Below are positions 23,121 through 37,078 of a stretch of DNA of 64,000 bases, one piece after another. Location of the stretch: NCBI GenBank assembly GCA_963920665.1, contig OY987271.1:21703350-21767349 (forward strand), in the 5' to 3' direction. The position numbers and the translations under genes are program-made. The stretch comes from Straminergon stramineum. Its lineage: Eukaryota; Streptophyta; Bryopsida; Hypnales; Calliergonaceae. The notes beneath the pieces were generated by a model that saw only the letters and a list, made by a program, of their open reading frames with translations, had not been told where the DNA came from and did no database searches. Position 1 is the first letter of the stretch. Each line of letters starts with the position of its first letter.

Positions 23121-25319
23121 ATGGCGACCAAGTACACGGACATGGCGACGTTACTCGATGACACCCTTCAGACCGATGGGAGCCACACCAGAGTGTCAAA
23201 GACGAAGATCGTTTGCACCTTGGGCCCCAAATCGAGAGAGGTGCCGATTCTGGAGAAGCTCTTGAAAGCGGGCATGAACGTGGCCCGGTTCAATTTCTCA
23301 CATGGTACCTTTGAGTATCATCAACACACGCTTGACAACCTTCGGCAGGCCCAGCACAACACCGGCATCATGTGTGCTGTACTTCTGGACACGAAGGTAC
23401 CAATCCATCACTGTCTTCTCTGGTGGGAATTCTGGTTTTAAAGTACGAGGTAGCTTGTTTCGAATTTAATCCGGAAATACATCAAGGAATTTTGGATGTT
23501 TTAGATATCCTGTAATGTGGCATTCAAGGATTAGATTCGTCCGCATTACTGAAAGTTTGATCACAGGGACCCGAAATCCGAACAGGGCAACATAAGACTG
23601 GGAAGCCAATGAAGCTGATTCGCGGCAAGGAGATATGGGTCACCACGGACTACGGCCATTTGGGCGACGAGAACATGATCTCCATGAGCTACCCAAAGCT
23701 TGCGGAACATGTCAAACCCGGCGCTGAGATTCTGTGCTCGGACGGAACCATCACTTTGACCGTCCTCGAATGCGACGTCGCCAGAGGAATGGTGAGGTGC
23801 CGCTGCGACAATACCACCATGCTCGGAGAGAAGAAGAATGTCAATCTGCCTGGCATTGTGGTGGATTTGCCCACCATCACCGCCAAGGATATTGACGACA
23901 TTGTCCACTGGGGTATCCCCAACAACATTGATTTCATTGCTGCCTCCTTCGTGCGGAAGGGCTCGGATGTGCTCGCAATCAAGAAGCTTCTGGGATCGCA
24001 TTCTAAGACGATTCAAATCATCTCCAAGGTAATACTATTTACCTGTACTTTTCATGACTCTTCTTCTTCTTGGACTTCAGCGCTGAGACTTCTTGTGTAT
24101 TCCTCACTTCGCAGGTGGAGAATCAAGAAGGTCTGATGAATTTCGACGACATTCTGAAAGAAACAGACGGGATTATGGTCGCGAGAGGCGATCTGGGCAT
24201 GGAAATTCCCACTGAGAAAATATTCCTCGCACAAAAGATGATGATTTACAAGTGCAACTCTGCAGGCAAGCCTGTGATCACTGCCACTCAGATGCTCGAG
24301 TCCATGATCAAGTACGTTCGTCCCACTCGCGCCGAGGCCACCGACGTGGCAAACGCCGTTCTTGACGGAACCGATTGTGTCATGCTCAGTGGAGAAACTG
24401 CCAATGGCGCCTACCCTGACCTCGCGGTACGCATCTCTCCTACCTGAACCCTAATTCTCGAATAACTCGTCGGCATTTTGTACCAATCCCCAAATCTACG
24501 GTACCTATATTAGATTCGAACTGAAACGGTGAAACCCTAAAATCTTTATTTTGAGAATGTTCATCACCGCAACGTAAAAAATCGTGTCAATTGGAGGTCA
24601 TCTTTGAATCCCTATGACTTTCGCATACAGTATCTAATTAAAACACTCTTTGGTACAATGCATTCCTCTCCCCATTGCTATCAGGAACATCCAATAATTT
24701 GACCATTCTGACGACAGTAAGTATGCTCCAGTGTCCGTCTCTTTCCGGTGTCGCTCCCTGGCTTACTTGTGCGTGCTTAAATTTCGTGCAGGTGGCGGTG
24801 ATGTCGCGCATCTGTCAGGAGGCCGAGGCCTCGCTGGACTACGCGGCGATCTTCAAAGAAATCATGAGGTCGGTCCCTCTGCCCATGAGCCCCCTGGAGA
24901 GCCTGGCCTCGTCCGCCGTGCGCACGGCGAAGAAAGTGCGCGCCACCCTGATCATCGTCCTCACGCGCGGAGGCACCACCGCCAAGCTGGTGGCCAAGTA
25001 CCGGCCGTCAATCCCCATCCTGTCCGTCGCCGTGCCGGTGCTGACTACAGACAGTCTCACCTGGTCGTGCAGCGAGGAGTCGCCCGCAAGACACAGCCTG
25101 GTGTGCAGGGGCTTGCTGCCGCTCCTGGCCGAGGGCGCCGCTAAGGCCACCGACTCCGAATCCACGGACGCCATCCTCAGCGGCGCCCTGGACCACGCCC
25201 TGAAGCGCAAGCTGTGCGCTGTCGGAGACTCCATCGTGGCGTTGCATCGTATTGGGGCCGCCAATGTCATCAAGATCGTGGAGGTCAAGAAGAAGGTGGT
25301 CAAGACCGCCGTCTCTTGA
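23121..25319 (+). CDS. Pyruvate kinase, cytosolic type
   Basis: It converts phosphoenolpyruvate and ADP to pyruvate and ATP, the last step of glycolysis. Exons: 23121-23396, 23567-24028, 24115-24426 and 24792-25319, all GT-AG with phase-0 junctions. The coding length of 1578 nt gives 525 aa, normal for plant cytosolic isozymes. Visible motifs are [11 protein letters not shown] near the N-terminus, [17 protein letters not shown], and the active-site signature IISKVENQEG, split by intron 2 after K246, the equivalent of the catalytic lysine. [12 protein letters not shown] is at about 267-278 and [15 protein letters not shown] follows. The last exon encodes the C-terminal regulatory domain. No transit peptide is apparent, which supports a cytosolic location. 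Start chosen: ATG in GCAGCCATGGCG, since the frame upstream of it has no conserved residues. Confidence 0.96.
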
Positions 25320-26363
25320 CTCACGAGTCCAAGACCGTGGGGGGCGGGGCTCATACTCCCGGATGGGGAGGCAACCTTGAGAGAGACGACCTTAAGACCG
25401 TGGGCGTCTATACCCATGGCCGCGGATTGTGGACCTCAGATTGTCCGTGAATTTTGTAGGTGGCATGGAATCTCTTATTATGACATGCACATGTTCGACT
25501 GAAATTTGAAGTGTGGATTATGTTTTCAGATGAGGGTATATTACAGACTTGAGATAACTTATTATTAGTACAGTGGATTGAGGAGAGAGGGAGGGTTACA
25601 ATAGCAATTTATTGAAGCATATAAGAAAAGCAGACGGAAGAAGAGGATTACTTTAGTTAGTTTAGTACTACTTCATTCGTAGGGCTGTACCTGGATTTGT
25701 ACTTCGTTACTTACCGCCAGAATCAGCAGTGGATAGCGGCACTGACGTACATTTAGTTCGAGACTTCGAGGTGTCATTTATGGGTGTATTTTAGGGTTTT
25801 TAATTCGATTAATCCTTACTTATTTATTCCCTTTTAGAAATGGTACAACTTACATGTTAACCTATTGCGTAGTGTGCACAGCATGCAGTTTACGCAAGGT
25901 ATCGGTTACACATCAGCATTGTCTGTCGGTAATAGTTACACCCAATCATTACACATGAGGCTTCAGCTTATGGCATTTATTACCGCCCAAATTCCAAGAC
26001 TTATGCATCACCGAAATCCACTGCAGACGCCAAAACTACACAGTGAAATTAGGTTGCCCCTCACTAATTTCTCAACATTTGACACTAAATAAATATTTAC
26101 AGTTACTGTACTAGAATGAACTACTTTTGAATTTCATATCACTGTATTTGGGACTCATGAACCTCCATGTGTACAAATAGAAATATTTTTAGAAATATTT
26201 GTTGACTTTGATGGCTTGTAAAGGTACTTTCTTGGGGTAAGGGCAACCTTGTTGTTAAGACAACCTAATTTCACTATTTAGTGTATTGTACCTTTTCCAA
26301 TAATTTGTAAGGAAATGTTTATTTTGCCTACCGATTAGCTTATGTTAGTATGACCTTGCACTA
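25320..26363. other. Pyruvate kinase 3' flank, then AT-rich DNA
   Basis: The first roughly 450 bp are unique sequence, probably 3' UTR. The remainder is AT-rich with no gene. No RNA gene was recognised. Confidence 0.45.
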
Positions 26364-26600
26364 GAGGCCAGGGTGGATTGACCCCCTTGCTCGTCCCCAA
26401 GTAAAAACCCTGAAATTTTTTATTTTTCACACAAGATAAAATTTGCAAATTTTGAATTCATATTTGCAATCAAAGGCCCCAAATTAGCTAGGAGAGATAG
26501 AGAAGATAAATTAATGAAGCACAAAATAGGGGGTCCTTTTTCTTACATGCACACCTGGAAAGACTTTAGGGGACAAGTGAGGGGGTCAATCCACCCCGGC
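26364..26600. mobile_element. MITE with 7-bp duplication TGCACTA
   Basis: The 237-bp element is flanked by TGCACTA at 26357-26363 and 26601-26607. Terminal inverted repeats of nearly 30 bp include GGGTGGATTGACCCCCT reading inward at both ends. A second copy, with the interior inverted, lies at about 54212-54440. It has no coding capacity. The superfamily is uncertain: a 7-8 bp duplication would fit hAT-like or Mutator-like parents. Confidence 0.75.
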
Positions 26601-29600
26601 TGCACTAAGGTAGGAACACCTAATATGGACAGGAGTCATTTATGGACACCTAGAAAACAACCTAAATCCAAAGGCTTGTGGACCCAAAGTAGACAAGTGG
26701 GGTTCTAAAGTGGACATGTGGGGTTCCAAGAAGTTGTCACTTTTTCAAGAAGTAGCCAATCACCCACACTTAATTCAAATTTAGAGTGTGTCCCTTTTGG
26801 GTGTTTCCATGCCCGCTTTGGTGTTAGTCTAGTGTCCATAGTAGGTACATCTACGAAGTTGTCTTCAAAAATTCGTAGAATATTCATACAAGCTTGGAAA
26901 AATACGAAACTAATTTTGCTGGTTTCCTAAACCATTTCCTAACACGCAAACAAATTTTTTTTTAACACAAACCCTCACAATCACGTCATCTCAAACAAGT
27001 GTGCATTTTAGGTGTTCCTACCTTAGAGTGGTATGAGAATGTGTCAAAATTCAGAAACTTTGACCAAATTGATTCCAAGATATTTAGTATTATTTATGAG
27101 CCTTACAAAAACAAGAAAATGCTTGCATTCAGAGAAAGATTTTCAGATGGAAAAATAAGTATAAAAATGACAAATGTAACCCATAGGTACTTAATTTCAC
27201 CTTTGCTTGAACACATAGAAAAACATTTAATTTCACATTTTGTACCATTGTCAGATCAATGTGATCAAAATAGAAAATATAAATTTTTCTCCATTATGCT
27301 TGCAAGTATACTACAACTTTTTAATGGAAGAAAAATTAGAAGATGTGGAATTTAGTTTTCATGTTTAGAATGACATACACATTTGGTTTGAGAAGTACCA
27401 CACTACAAGTAAGATCTTATTTACCTAACATAAGCATGATCCCTCATCTGAAGGTCTAAACATCAAGAAATATTGATAAATCCAAAAAATATTCAAAAAA
27501 GACTTTTCTTAGAATTGAAACATTAGATTCTTGTACTAAATTAATATAGAGAAGGAAGAAATTATTTTTTACAAAAAGATTTAAAACATGAAATATTATG
27601 ACCTAAAACTAAAATCTATTTGCCATTGTCCTCAAGGAGCAATTGAAGTGTCATAGCCTCAAGTATTAAAAATCTGCTTTATGGCAGTCCTTTGATAATT
27701 ACAAGAATTAAAATTTTGAGGTCAAAACACTCCAAAATCTATAGAAAATATGTTTGAACATCCATGAGCATGCAAAAAATTATAATTTTATATTCATAGA
27801 AAAAAATGTACATCCTAAAATTTCATTTGCAATTGTAAACAAGTCAAAAGTCAAGCCTCAATAGTTGTCCAAAACTTCAAAATCCATGATTTTCTTTGAA
27901 GGATTTCTAGGGTTTAAAGTAAAGAAAAAATGTTAATTTTGCACTTTATCATGTGAGTTCATTAGATGTTAAATCTTCGTAGCTTCAAAATTTCTTATTA
28001 TAGATTTTTAATTAAATAATAATAATATTATAAACTTGAACTAAGAATCTTTAAAATACAATTCAACAATAAGCACTTGATTATAATTCTTTAAGTCCTA
28101 AAGTTTTAGGACTATTCTTTACCAAAAGCCACTCCATAGTTGTCATGTTAGTAATGAGAAGAGCTAAGATGTAAAAAAAACATTTTATTTTCATATTCTA
28201 GCAAAGGAATTTACATTAGCCTTGAATAAAAATTTGTGGAACTTTTAAAAAAAAATTCGACCAAAAAAATTGTAAGATAATGATGTTTAAAATAAATTAA
28301 AAGGATGGAAAATTAGTTTTCTTACACCTTGTCATATTAGATTATTAGGCTTTGAATTTCTTTTCAATTAAACTTTTTTCACTACAAAATTTATAAGCTT
28401 AAATCTTTATGGTGGAGAATGACTTGAAAATCTAGGGAATTTTTAAAAATTAGTTTTCATTCTTTCAAAATTTCTTAAATATTGGTAGGTAGAAGATAGG
28501 AGAAAAAAATCAAATTGTCAATAGCCCTGTAATAGAATTGACACTTATCAATCCTAATGGTTATTTTGTATCAATACATAATATAAATCTACAAATTTTT
28601 CTTTAAAATTGTGAGATTTGAGTTCAAAAACAAAGCATACACATTTTCTTTCAAGAAGATCCTCTAAATGGTTGCAAAATAAGAATCTTCATACATTTTA
28701 CATCACTAATCCAACATGATTGAATCAAAGATTTCAATATAGACTCAAATACATCCTATGAAAGAATTACAAAAAAATAGTTCTTATTTTTTTTAGTTAT
28801 CTAGACTTGAGCATTTTGTGATTAGGGAGCATAAATTTTTCTCACAAGAATGGATTGAAATATAAATTACAATTCCCCAAAGCTAGTACATTCTTATAAT
28901 TTAATTTAAAAAAATAGGGCATCCAATGAAGTTTAGGATGAATTGTAGAAGAATTTGATTGTATGGCTATATCTAGGGTGATATTGTACATGCTCCACTT
29001 AACCCTTAAAGGTTTGAGTGTCATAATTTTGGTTGTATATAATGAGGTTTTTTTCTTCTAAAAACAAGCTAATTAGGATTCATATTAGTCGAAGATGTAG
29101 AAGGGTGGATGTGTATTTGATCAAATTCCAATCGACCTTGAGACCATTCAAGATAGAATCCGAGTATTGTAGCTTTGTAGTATTAGTTTGGTCAAAAAAA
29201 TAAAGAATGAAAAAGGTTCCTAAATTTTTGGGAAATTAATGACCTAGTTTGCCTCCCCAAATGTATAGATTTTAACCCTTTAACGCTTTGATATTCAATT
29301 TCTAGACAACAAACAAATTGATATACTTGTTTCTTTCTCATTATTGCTTGAATGAAAGTCATCCTAATTTGGGGAGATACTTTATCAAGTTGTTGTCCTA
29401 TCTAATGGTTGAATTTGTTGTTACTATAGTACATATTTTTTCTAAAATTACAAATATGGAAGTATACCAAGTAGTTGACCAAGCCAAAATTGCTTTAACA
29501 CATAGAAAACCAAAATTTCAAAAAATCACCTCCAAATCCTACATTCTCTACCTTGTATGTGAAAAAATGTCAAAACCAAAGTTCAAACTAAAAGTTCTTT

Positions 29601-32600
29601 TGTCAAGGCACAATTGGGTGACTTCAAAATGAGAAGCATTTTTTTTCCCAATTTTTTATTATCCATTTTGACAAATAAGTGGATAAAAAACCCTATTTTG
29701 GATGCCAAAGTGCACGACTTGGTTCTTTCATCAATACTGAATTGTGACTAAGTTCTAGTTCAGTTGTTTCAAAGATGGATGAATGTGGAAGTACATTGCT
29801 TCATCAAAATAGACATCGGGAAAAAATCCCTGCTCTGAACAATATTGTTGCCGATCAATTTTAGTACTGTCACAGATGCTTAACAATAGAGTATTGATAC
29901 AAAATTGAATCAATATTGAAAAGTAGTGGTATGATTGCAATATTGCAAGTCTACTAAATGAATATTAGTAAGTAGCTTTCTAAACAATAATGCAATGCTA
30001 GTAACAACATTATGATTCAATATTGCAAAATTTCTATAATTCAATATTGAAATATACATGTTTTTATGATAATATTGTTCAACAACTATATTGTTGCAAT
30101 ATTGCAAGTGTACAATTTTTTTATTAGGCTAATGTTGTTATTAAATGGCATTTGTGCACAATTCAAATTACAAAAGACACAAAATGATACAATTTTTGAT
30201 TCAAACAATGTACATTTCAATAGAAGATTCATACAAATTACAATTTCACGCTTATACATGTAATCTTCAAGAATGGACATTTGCAAATGCAAAAAATATA
30301 CAAACACTACTCTACACTACAATGTAATTTCTACAAACACTATGATTCAACCAAACTATTGTACTCTACTACCTACAATTGCTCTAAAATAATATCAAAC
30401 TAAAACACAAGTACATAAACAAGTGGAAACAATTGCTCTAATAAAGTAATTCTTGTTTCAAATCACACACCTTCACCATAGTTGACAAATACAATTTTTT
30501 TAGATTACCTTGTAATTCCCTTGCATCACCAATTGAAAATTTAAATTAGGAGTCATCTACATAACAATATGTGCTTTATAAATATATTATTGAAATGTTA
30601 ATGAAAATTTATATTAGTCTTGAACTTAACAATATGAGTTGCACAAATATATTTTTGCAATGTTAAGGACATAATGGAAGATAAAAAAACAACTACCCAT
30701 ACTACAAATTAAGAGTTGTAGGCAATCTTGTTTCCTTCCTATCCATAGAAATATTGTTTAGAATGCACCAAGTTGAAGGATTTCCTTCCAACATTATAGA
30801 ACTTGCATCAGGAAAGTACCTATTGTTGCATCTTTGCAATCCAGAATAAAAGCTTGCATGAGACAACACAAGTATTGTATCAATTTCCAACACAAGTATA
30901 ATGACTAAGAAGAATTTTCAAGTTGAACTTTCAAGTGGACATGTCATTAGAACATGAAATTCATTCAAGTACATTCCAATACAAGAAGATAGCACTGAGA
31001 CCAAGAAGAACATTCCATTGAGACTTTAAAATTTGCACATGCACAAGTGTAAAAAAACTACACAAAATAGCTAGTTAATAACTGATAGCATTACAAGACC
31101 CAATTCATACCTGTTTGTTCTTCCAAGTGAACACACATTTCAGCTTTGTCTTCATATTCAATTATGAAATACATCAAAACCTGCTCACAAAAATTTGCCA
31201 GAGTAAGGGATGAAACCTACTACAAACCCTATAAAATGGGCCATATACTTTAAAAATTCCACAAATGCCTTATGTCATTATGAATAATATAAGAAAACTA
31301 AGTCAAAATGGAGGAAGCCATGGGTGAACCATACCCTATCATCATCGTAGTTGCGTAGTCTTTCCAAAGGTCCAATACTCATAACCTATTACAATTGCCC
31401 ACATTAAAAACAACTCAAAACTCTCAACACCACTCCCAACAACTAAGTAGCTCCCCAAATCTCATAATTCATGAATTTCTCAAGAGTTGTCTACAATCCT
31501 GAAACTTAGTTAGAACACCTAAACGTGAAAGGTCAAAGGAACAAAGAAAACCATTGTAGTGCACAGGGACTCACGCACATCGTGTGTACAAGAACCCATG
31601 CGCCTAATCCCAAATTCACCACCTTCCTCCAAGCGATCGAAGTGAGCGCCCGTAGAAGTGACGAAGTGCACAAAGCTATTGTGCTCATGTGTAAACTATT
31701 GCAGGGCTCATGGACAACAACCCTCGGCACTACAGTGCAAGCTGTTTTGGGTTTCCGCCTAGATTTATGCTTGTTGGGCCAAGTATTCGCCCACTCGCCC
31801 AATGTGGTTAATTATTTTATATTTTTTTTTTATATAACCCAAAGACCTTAGAGTAAACTTGCTAATTGGATTGATAAAATTCAAATTCTTCTCTATTTAA
31901 ATATAGAGACTTGTATGTTTTGAAATTGGTGTGATTATTGAATGTCTTTGAAAATTAGAATGCAAAAATATTTATTCGTACAAGTTTTATTGCAATGTGA
32001 AGGTGATGAAGCTCAAATCTAGTTAAAAATTCCTTACAACCCTTCATGGCACAATGTGTGGTCATTTGGCGATGATACAAAATTCTATTTCCATTACAAT
32101 AGAATTGGTAGTGAAATTGTGCAATTAGTGTTTGGTAAATGTTAACAGTTGTTGTCCGTTTATTGGATGTGTGTGGTAAATGGCAAGTTCGCTCTAGCTA
32201 TGCAATAGTAATAGAGATTATTGTATTCCTTCATATAAGTAGATCCTACATGACACTTGTACTTGTGTTTAATGTAGCTACAAGCTTGACAATGCTTTGC
32301 TAAATACCTATACCATATTCACTCTGCTACATAAGATTTGGGCGTTATAGTACAATTATAATATACTAGTTCCTTTCACTTAGAGGATGAAACTCAAGTC
32401 CGATAAGGAAAAATTTGTTCAAGTAGGTTGCTAAGGGGAAATCCTAAAATTGACTAGAACTTTGGTGCAGAAGAATGATGAAGATTAGGTCAAACTTTGA
32501 TGTAATACTATCATTTTTAGAATTGCATAGTTGAAAATGAAAAAATGAAGAAATAGATGAAAAAATTCATTAAATTTGAAAAAAATGTAAAGGTGCAAGT

Positions 32601-33094
32601 AAAAATGAAAAGTAAACTTACTAATTTAAATAAAATTTTCTTATTTTTTGACATCCAAGACACCTTTGGAGATGATCTTCAAATGAATTTATTCATCTTA
32701 TATTGAATTTAAAATTTAACTAATTGAATAATTTAATTTTAGAATTTTTAATATATAAAGAAGGTCTTACTATGAATATTAATGCATTCATGTTCATAGA
32801 TGGAAAAACCAAATTTGTGTGATTTTTTGGTGTATAATTTATAATGCAAAACACATCATTTATAATATTATTCCTATAATTTAATTTTGTCACCAAAATT
32901 GTAGATGAGAATGAAAAAAAATTATTTTAAATTCAAATTTTAAAATTAGTTTGGAAATAGAAATTTACATGAAAAAACCATAATATTGTAAAATTGACTT
33001 TACAATTGAAAGTTGAAAAAATGTATTGAGTATTTAGAATTTTCCAAATTTTAAAATGAATTAAGAAGTACATTTGATAAGATCATTTTGTTAA
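26601..33094. other. AT-rich gene desert, no gene seen
   Basis: The longest open frames are 118 codons (26999-27355), 104 codons (29318-29632) and 108 codons (31525-31851). None resembles a known family, and frames of this length are expected by chance in DNA this AT-rich. A cluster of CAATATTG-type palindromes lies at about 29800-30120. A GC-richer patch lies at about 31550-31810 with no identifiable content. 'ttaaccctttaa' and 'ttaacccttaaagg' near 29276 and 28998 may be worn TTAA-element ends. Confidence 0.5.
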
Positions 33095-34035
33095 TTAACT
33101 GCTAAATGTATTTAACTATGTTTTCAACAAAAACACTTTTAAAGTGCTATTTCTAGTATAAGTATCAAATTTTAGAAAAAATAAATTTTTGGACACATGT
33201 AACCATAGAATATTGTAGTACACTAGTCTGAAAAGATGTAGAAAAAATTTCAGAAATTTCTACCATGTAGATTGCAAGATATTAGCATTTGAATTGACAA
33301 AAAAAAAATTTTGGCCTTGTGAAAAATCGGGTAGTTGTACTTTAGAAGGTCACATTTGTATGAAAAAATGTCCCAAATGGTGGTGATTCTTCGGATTTAT
33401 TCTTCAAGGCAAGTTGGTTACATGGTTAAAAAAAATTCAAGTCATTTGGAACTGTACAACATGTAGGACAAAAAATAGTAAGTAGAAAGAAGTAGAGAAT
33501 GATTCAAAATATTAAATTGTGAAGAATTTTGTTATGGAATTGTAAAATGCCAATCCCAATGGTTATAATGTTTTAATAAACAATCTACACCCAATGATTT
33601 TATTTTTTCCAAAAGATATTGAAAATTGAGTTAAATAGAGGACTTCAAAGTTTAACTTAGAGCTGAGTATAGATTCTATAACTACTAGCAAACAAAAACT
33701 CCTCATAACTTTCATTTCATTAATCAAAATGGAATGATTCAAAGCTTTCCATATATATATAATTGTAGAAAAAAAATTTCCATCTTTTTTTTAAATGTCA
33801 TTTAAAAAAAAAATTTAGCTACCCAGGTTGCCCATGGAGCAATGAAAATTACATATCATGCAATAACTTTTTAACCATGTAGTCAAAAGTTATGAAAGTT
33901 GTCGTGCCTTAACACTACTCCTTGGACACATGTTGTGTGAAAATTTCAAAGAAAGAAAAAATTCATTCATGGTCAGCTACCCAAAATTGCTATGTTGCCA
34001 AAAAAACACAATTTCATTGGGAGTTTAGAGGTTAA
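33095..34035. mobile_element. TTAA-bounded TIR element, type A, complete copy 2 (inverted)
   Basis: The element is 941 bp, with TTAA at 33095-33098 and 34032-34035. It runs in the opposite direction to the 1346-2277 copy and matches it along its length ('cacatttgtatgaaaaaatg', 'agattgcaagatatta'). The left end (CTGCTAAATG) is diverged and the right end reads CCTCTAAAC inward. It is non-coding. Confidence 0.65.
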
Positions 34036-35596
34036 AGTGAAATGAACAACATTAATATATTGAAGGATGAAATAGACTATGACAAAGGCAAATGCTCACT
34101 TTTAGATTGGAAGGAACTGAAGGGATAAAAATCAAAATTCTTGCAATACTTGTGCAATATTATTTCAATACAAAATAATTACTATAAATTGTACATTTAC
34201 AATGTGTATACAAGACTCTTCTCAACTAGTAATATTGTTGCAATACTATTTCAATCATTTGATTAAATCAATACTGCAACGAAGCCAATTGTTGCAACTC
34301 TCCATTAACATCAAATTTTTTGATATTGCATATGTATATTTTCAATACTGCAGCAATACTGTACAGTAGTAGAAATGCATCAATATTGACGCAATACTGA
34401 AGCAATAGGGGGGTACATGACTTCGGAAGTCATCGCCATATTGGCGCTTTCTCAAAAATGAAAAAAGTAATGTCAAATGAAAAAGTAAAAGTAAAAGGGT
34501 TAGTTGGAACTTGGAAGTGGTGTGCGTGAGCTCGGGAACGGAGGCTGCGCAGTACGCGGTGCCTGCCGCGCTTCGACTTGACAAACGCTGCGCACTCACA
34601 GAGCGTGGTCTGTTTCTTTCAAAGCGTTGCGTCGTCTTCGTCGTCTTCGTCTTTAATTCGTCTCGTCGCTGCCATCGCCGCGCCAATCCTTCTCCTACCC
34701 GTCTCCTCCCAATCTCATTACCTCACCTTTTCCCCCTACTTCTCTTTGCTTGTCTCCTCTCCCTTGTGTGCAGCGCGGGGTATGTTTATTCCTCTTTCCC
34801 ACTCTCTGCTGCGTCTTGGGCGTGCTGCGGATGTTTTCCCTCGTGGCGATCACTCCATCTTATTGCCAATATTTTGGTCTACAAGGTTCAGTGGTGGGTT
34901 TTACGAATTCGGAGGCCCTGGCGGGTTCGGGGAAGTGGGAAGTCGGGGCGCTGGTGCTTGTTCTGCGCCTGTTGCAGTGCGGCGGATGGCGCTGACTGGG
35001 GTGCGGTGAAGGAATTTTCTTCCGGGATGGTCCCAGGAGAATTTTGCTGAGGTGAGTTTTGGTTCCTCGAAATTTGGGACTTTCGCGCGTGGCGCGCAAA
35101 GGTTTGATCCCTGTGGGGTTGTGCGGAACTTAGGGTTTGGTTGGAAAAGTTAGGTTTGAATTCGTGATAGTTTTTGGTTTACATATTAAAATTGCATTTG
35201 CGTCGGCAAATTCTGACACGCCATGTTTCTTTGTCGGAGTCTGCACGTATTTTCACAATGTGGTGATACTTCCTTACGGTCATGCAATTCTGGTGTTATG
35301 TATGGTTTGGACTTGACTACACGAATATCACTCGTGATTTGTCGAAACGAGATGCATCTGTCTGAATAATTTTTAGACCTCTGATCTTCGGTTTCTTCTC
35401 CTGGTACAGTCCGGGATTGGTAATGCTTAGACCAGAAGGACAAAAGGAGACTGAAGCTCGAGTTGTACAGATTAGTATTCTCCTGAATAATTGCTCAGAT
35501 TGGGAAGTGATGAAGCAAGCGTCATAGTAGCATTGAAGAGAGAGAGAGAGATCAACAGGGTACAGGAGTGATTTCCTTGAGTTCTGAGGGTGCATC
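34036..35596 (+). other. Upstream region and probable spliced leader of the histone-fold gene
   Basis: The stretch 34130-34410 is AT-rich and crowded with CAATA(T/C)TG motifs. From about 34510 the DNA is GC- and CT-rich and looks like promoter plus 5' leader. A leader intron is likely: a good donor GAG|GTGAGT (exon end 35051) and an acceptor TACAG (exon start 35410) would join the GC-rich leader to a short purine-rich leader before the ATG at 35597. The long overlapping frames at 34511-35050 are different frames of this GC-rich DNA and have no family resemblance. Confidence 0.4.
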
Positions 35597-37078
35597 ATGA
35601 GCACCTCAAACTCGGAGTCGGAGTCCAAGGAGCTGCTGAGATCGGGCGAGGAAGATGAGAATGGTCACTCGTATGAGGAGAATGGGAACATGGCCGAAAA
35701 CGGAACTTCCGAATCCTGGCATGCGTCTGGCCGAACTGGAAAGTCGCTCCTCACCCTGGCTTTTCCCATTTCTAGGGTACGTCGGCTTGTAAAGAGCGAG
35801 GCAGACGTCCAGTGGGTGGGCGTGGAGGCTGGTTTTCTCATCGCCAAAGCCTCTGTAAGTATTATCTTTCACTCACCAAGCTTAGTCGTCTTTGGATCCT
35901 GTCTGTAATTGTGGAGGTAGAGTGGAGATATCGAAACAACATCATGTTTTTTCTATCACAAGAACATGTGATCTCTGCCATTCGCATTTTGATTTTTGTC
36001 TCGTCAAAGGCATTGTGGTTCTTGTCTTTCGCGGTTGGACGAAAGAGTTGACTGTAATTGTGTATAAGTAGAATTTTCTTCGGTGGGTGACAGGAAATGT
36101 TTTTGGAGAAGATGGTCGAAGGTGCGTTCGACAGGATGCAAGTCAATCGGCAAGGATCGATTCTTTACCCTCATCTGTGTACGTAATCCACGATTATGCT
36201 GTTTTGCTAGCATAACCTGTTCGTGGAGCATTCACAGAAGTCATAGCGCTTTCCACCGTTCAACAGTGCTTGCAATGTCATTGAAAGTCATCTTTTGGAA
36301 ATGATGTCTTTTGAGTTATGGAGATTGAATGCATGCCTATTCTCCATGGTGTGACTTGCTAATTTTCTGATGAACTTCCGTTGCAATGAAACTAATATGC
36401 TTTCATTGTAGTAGTCGTGCTTGTGCTTTTAATCTTTTCGTGTCATACCAGTACGGAAGCTGGGGGTTGTGAAACATTATTTTTTCTTATTTTCTGACAA
36501 ATATGTTTTCCTTATGTTTTCTGACAAATATTTCTTCATCCTTTTTTCCAGCCTCTCACGTTGCGACCACGGAGAGATTGGAATTTCTTTCAGGTCTACT
36601 TTCTCAACTTCTTGGAGTTAACATAACGTGTCTACTGTCATTGCCAAAGTCGTTTGACTCCAAACTTTGTACTGCGGATATGTAGCATCTTAAAGGAAGT
36701 TATCTGTGAACATCTTTGTTTCTTCATCGTAAGTCAAATCTGAGAGTAAGCAAGCGCCTGGCAAGTATGCAGATGCCTCGTCAGCTGTGTGTGCATATGT
36801 GTATATCTGTGGTTGGCCATTGTTCTCTGAAATGATTGTTTTTTAGCTTAAATGTAGCACTTGCTTAAGTGTTGCGTACTTTGTCCTTTCCATCTAAAAA
36901 TACAAGCCAAGTCTGAGGGTTAAGTTTTGTATTTGACTTTGAAAGGAAAATCTGGTTAGAAGGGCCCAATAATATCCACTCATGATGGTCGTATTGGTGG
37001 CTATGGCGTGCAGATTTTGTGCCTGCGAAGATTCCAGGGGCAATCGCTCTTGCCAATGCTTCAAATGCAGACAAGTAG
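35597..37078 (+). CDS. NF-YC10/Dpb3-like histone-fold protein
   Basis: Exons 35597-35854, 36094-36178, 36552-36593 and 37014-37078 give 450 nt and 149 aa, with all junctions GT-AG and in phase. Residues 1-50 are acidic and Ser/Glu-rich, probably disordered. The histone fold begins at FPISRVRRLVKSEADV (about 56-71) and runs through the helix IAKASEMFLEKMVEGAF to LEFLSDFVPAKIPGA, ending in NADK. This arrangement is typical of the CBF/NF-Y-type histone-fold subunits that pair with a partner such as Dpb4 in DNA polymerase epsilon or chromatin-remodelling (CHRAC) complexes. In plants the closest group is annotated NF-YC10. Which complex it joins is inference. The 42-nt third exon is easily missed. 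A broken partial duplicate lies at 53119-54066. Confidence 0.85.

Noticed and set aside
26999..27355. 118-codon plus-strand frame in the AT-rich desert
   Set aside because: Protein-like at first sight, but no family resemblance; about one frame this long is expected by chance over the window at this composition.
29318..29632. 104-codon plus-strand frame
   Set aside because: AT-driven composition, no motif and no supporting splice or promoter context.
31525..31851. 108-codon frame in a GC-richer patch
   Set aside because: Overlapping frames are open on both strands, and neither matches a family.
34511..35050. 179-codon and overlapping frames before the histone-fold gene
   Set aside because: Frames overlap in GC- and CT-rich leader DNA; a good leader intron donor lies at the end of the block.
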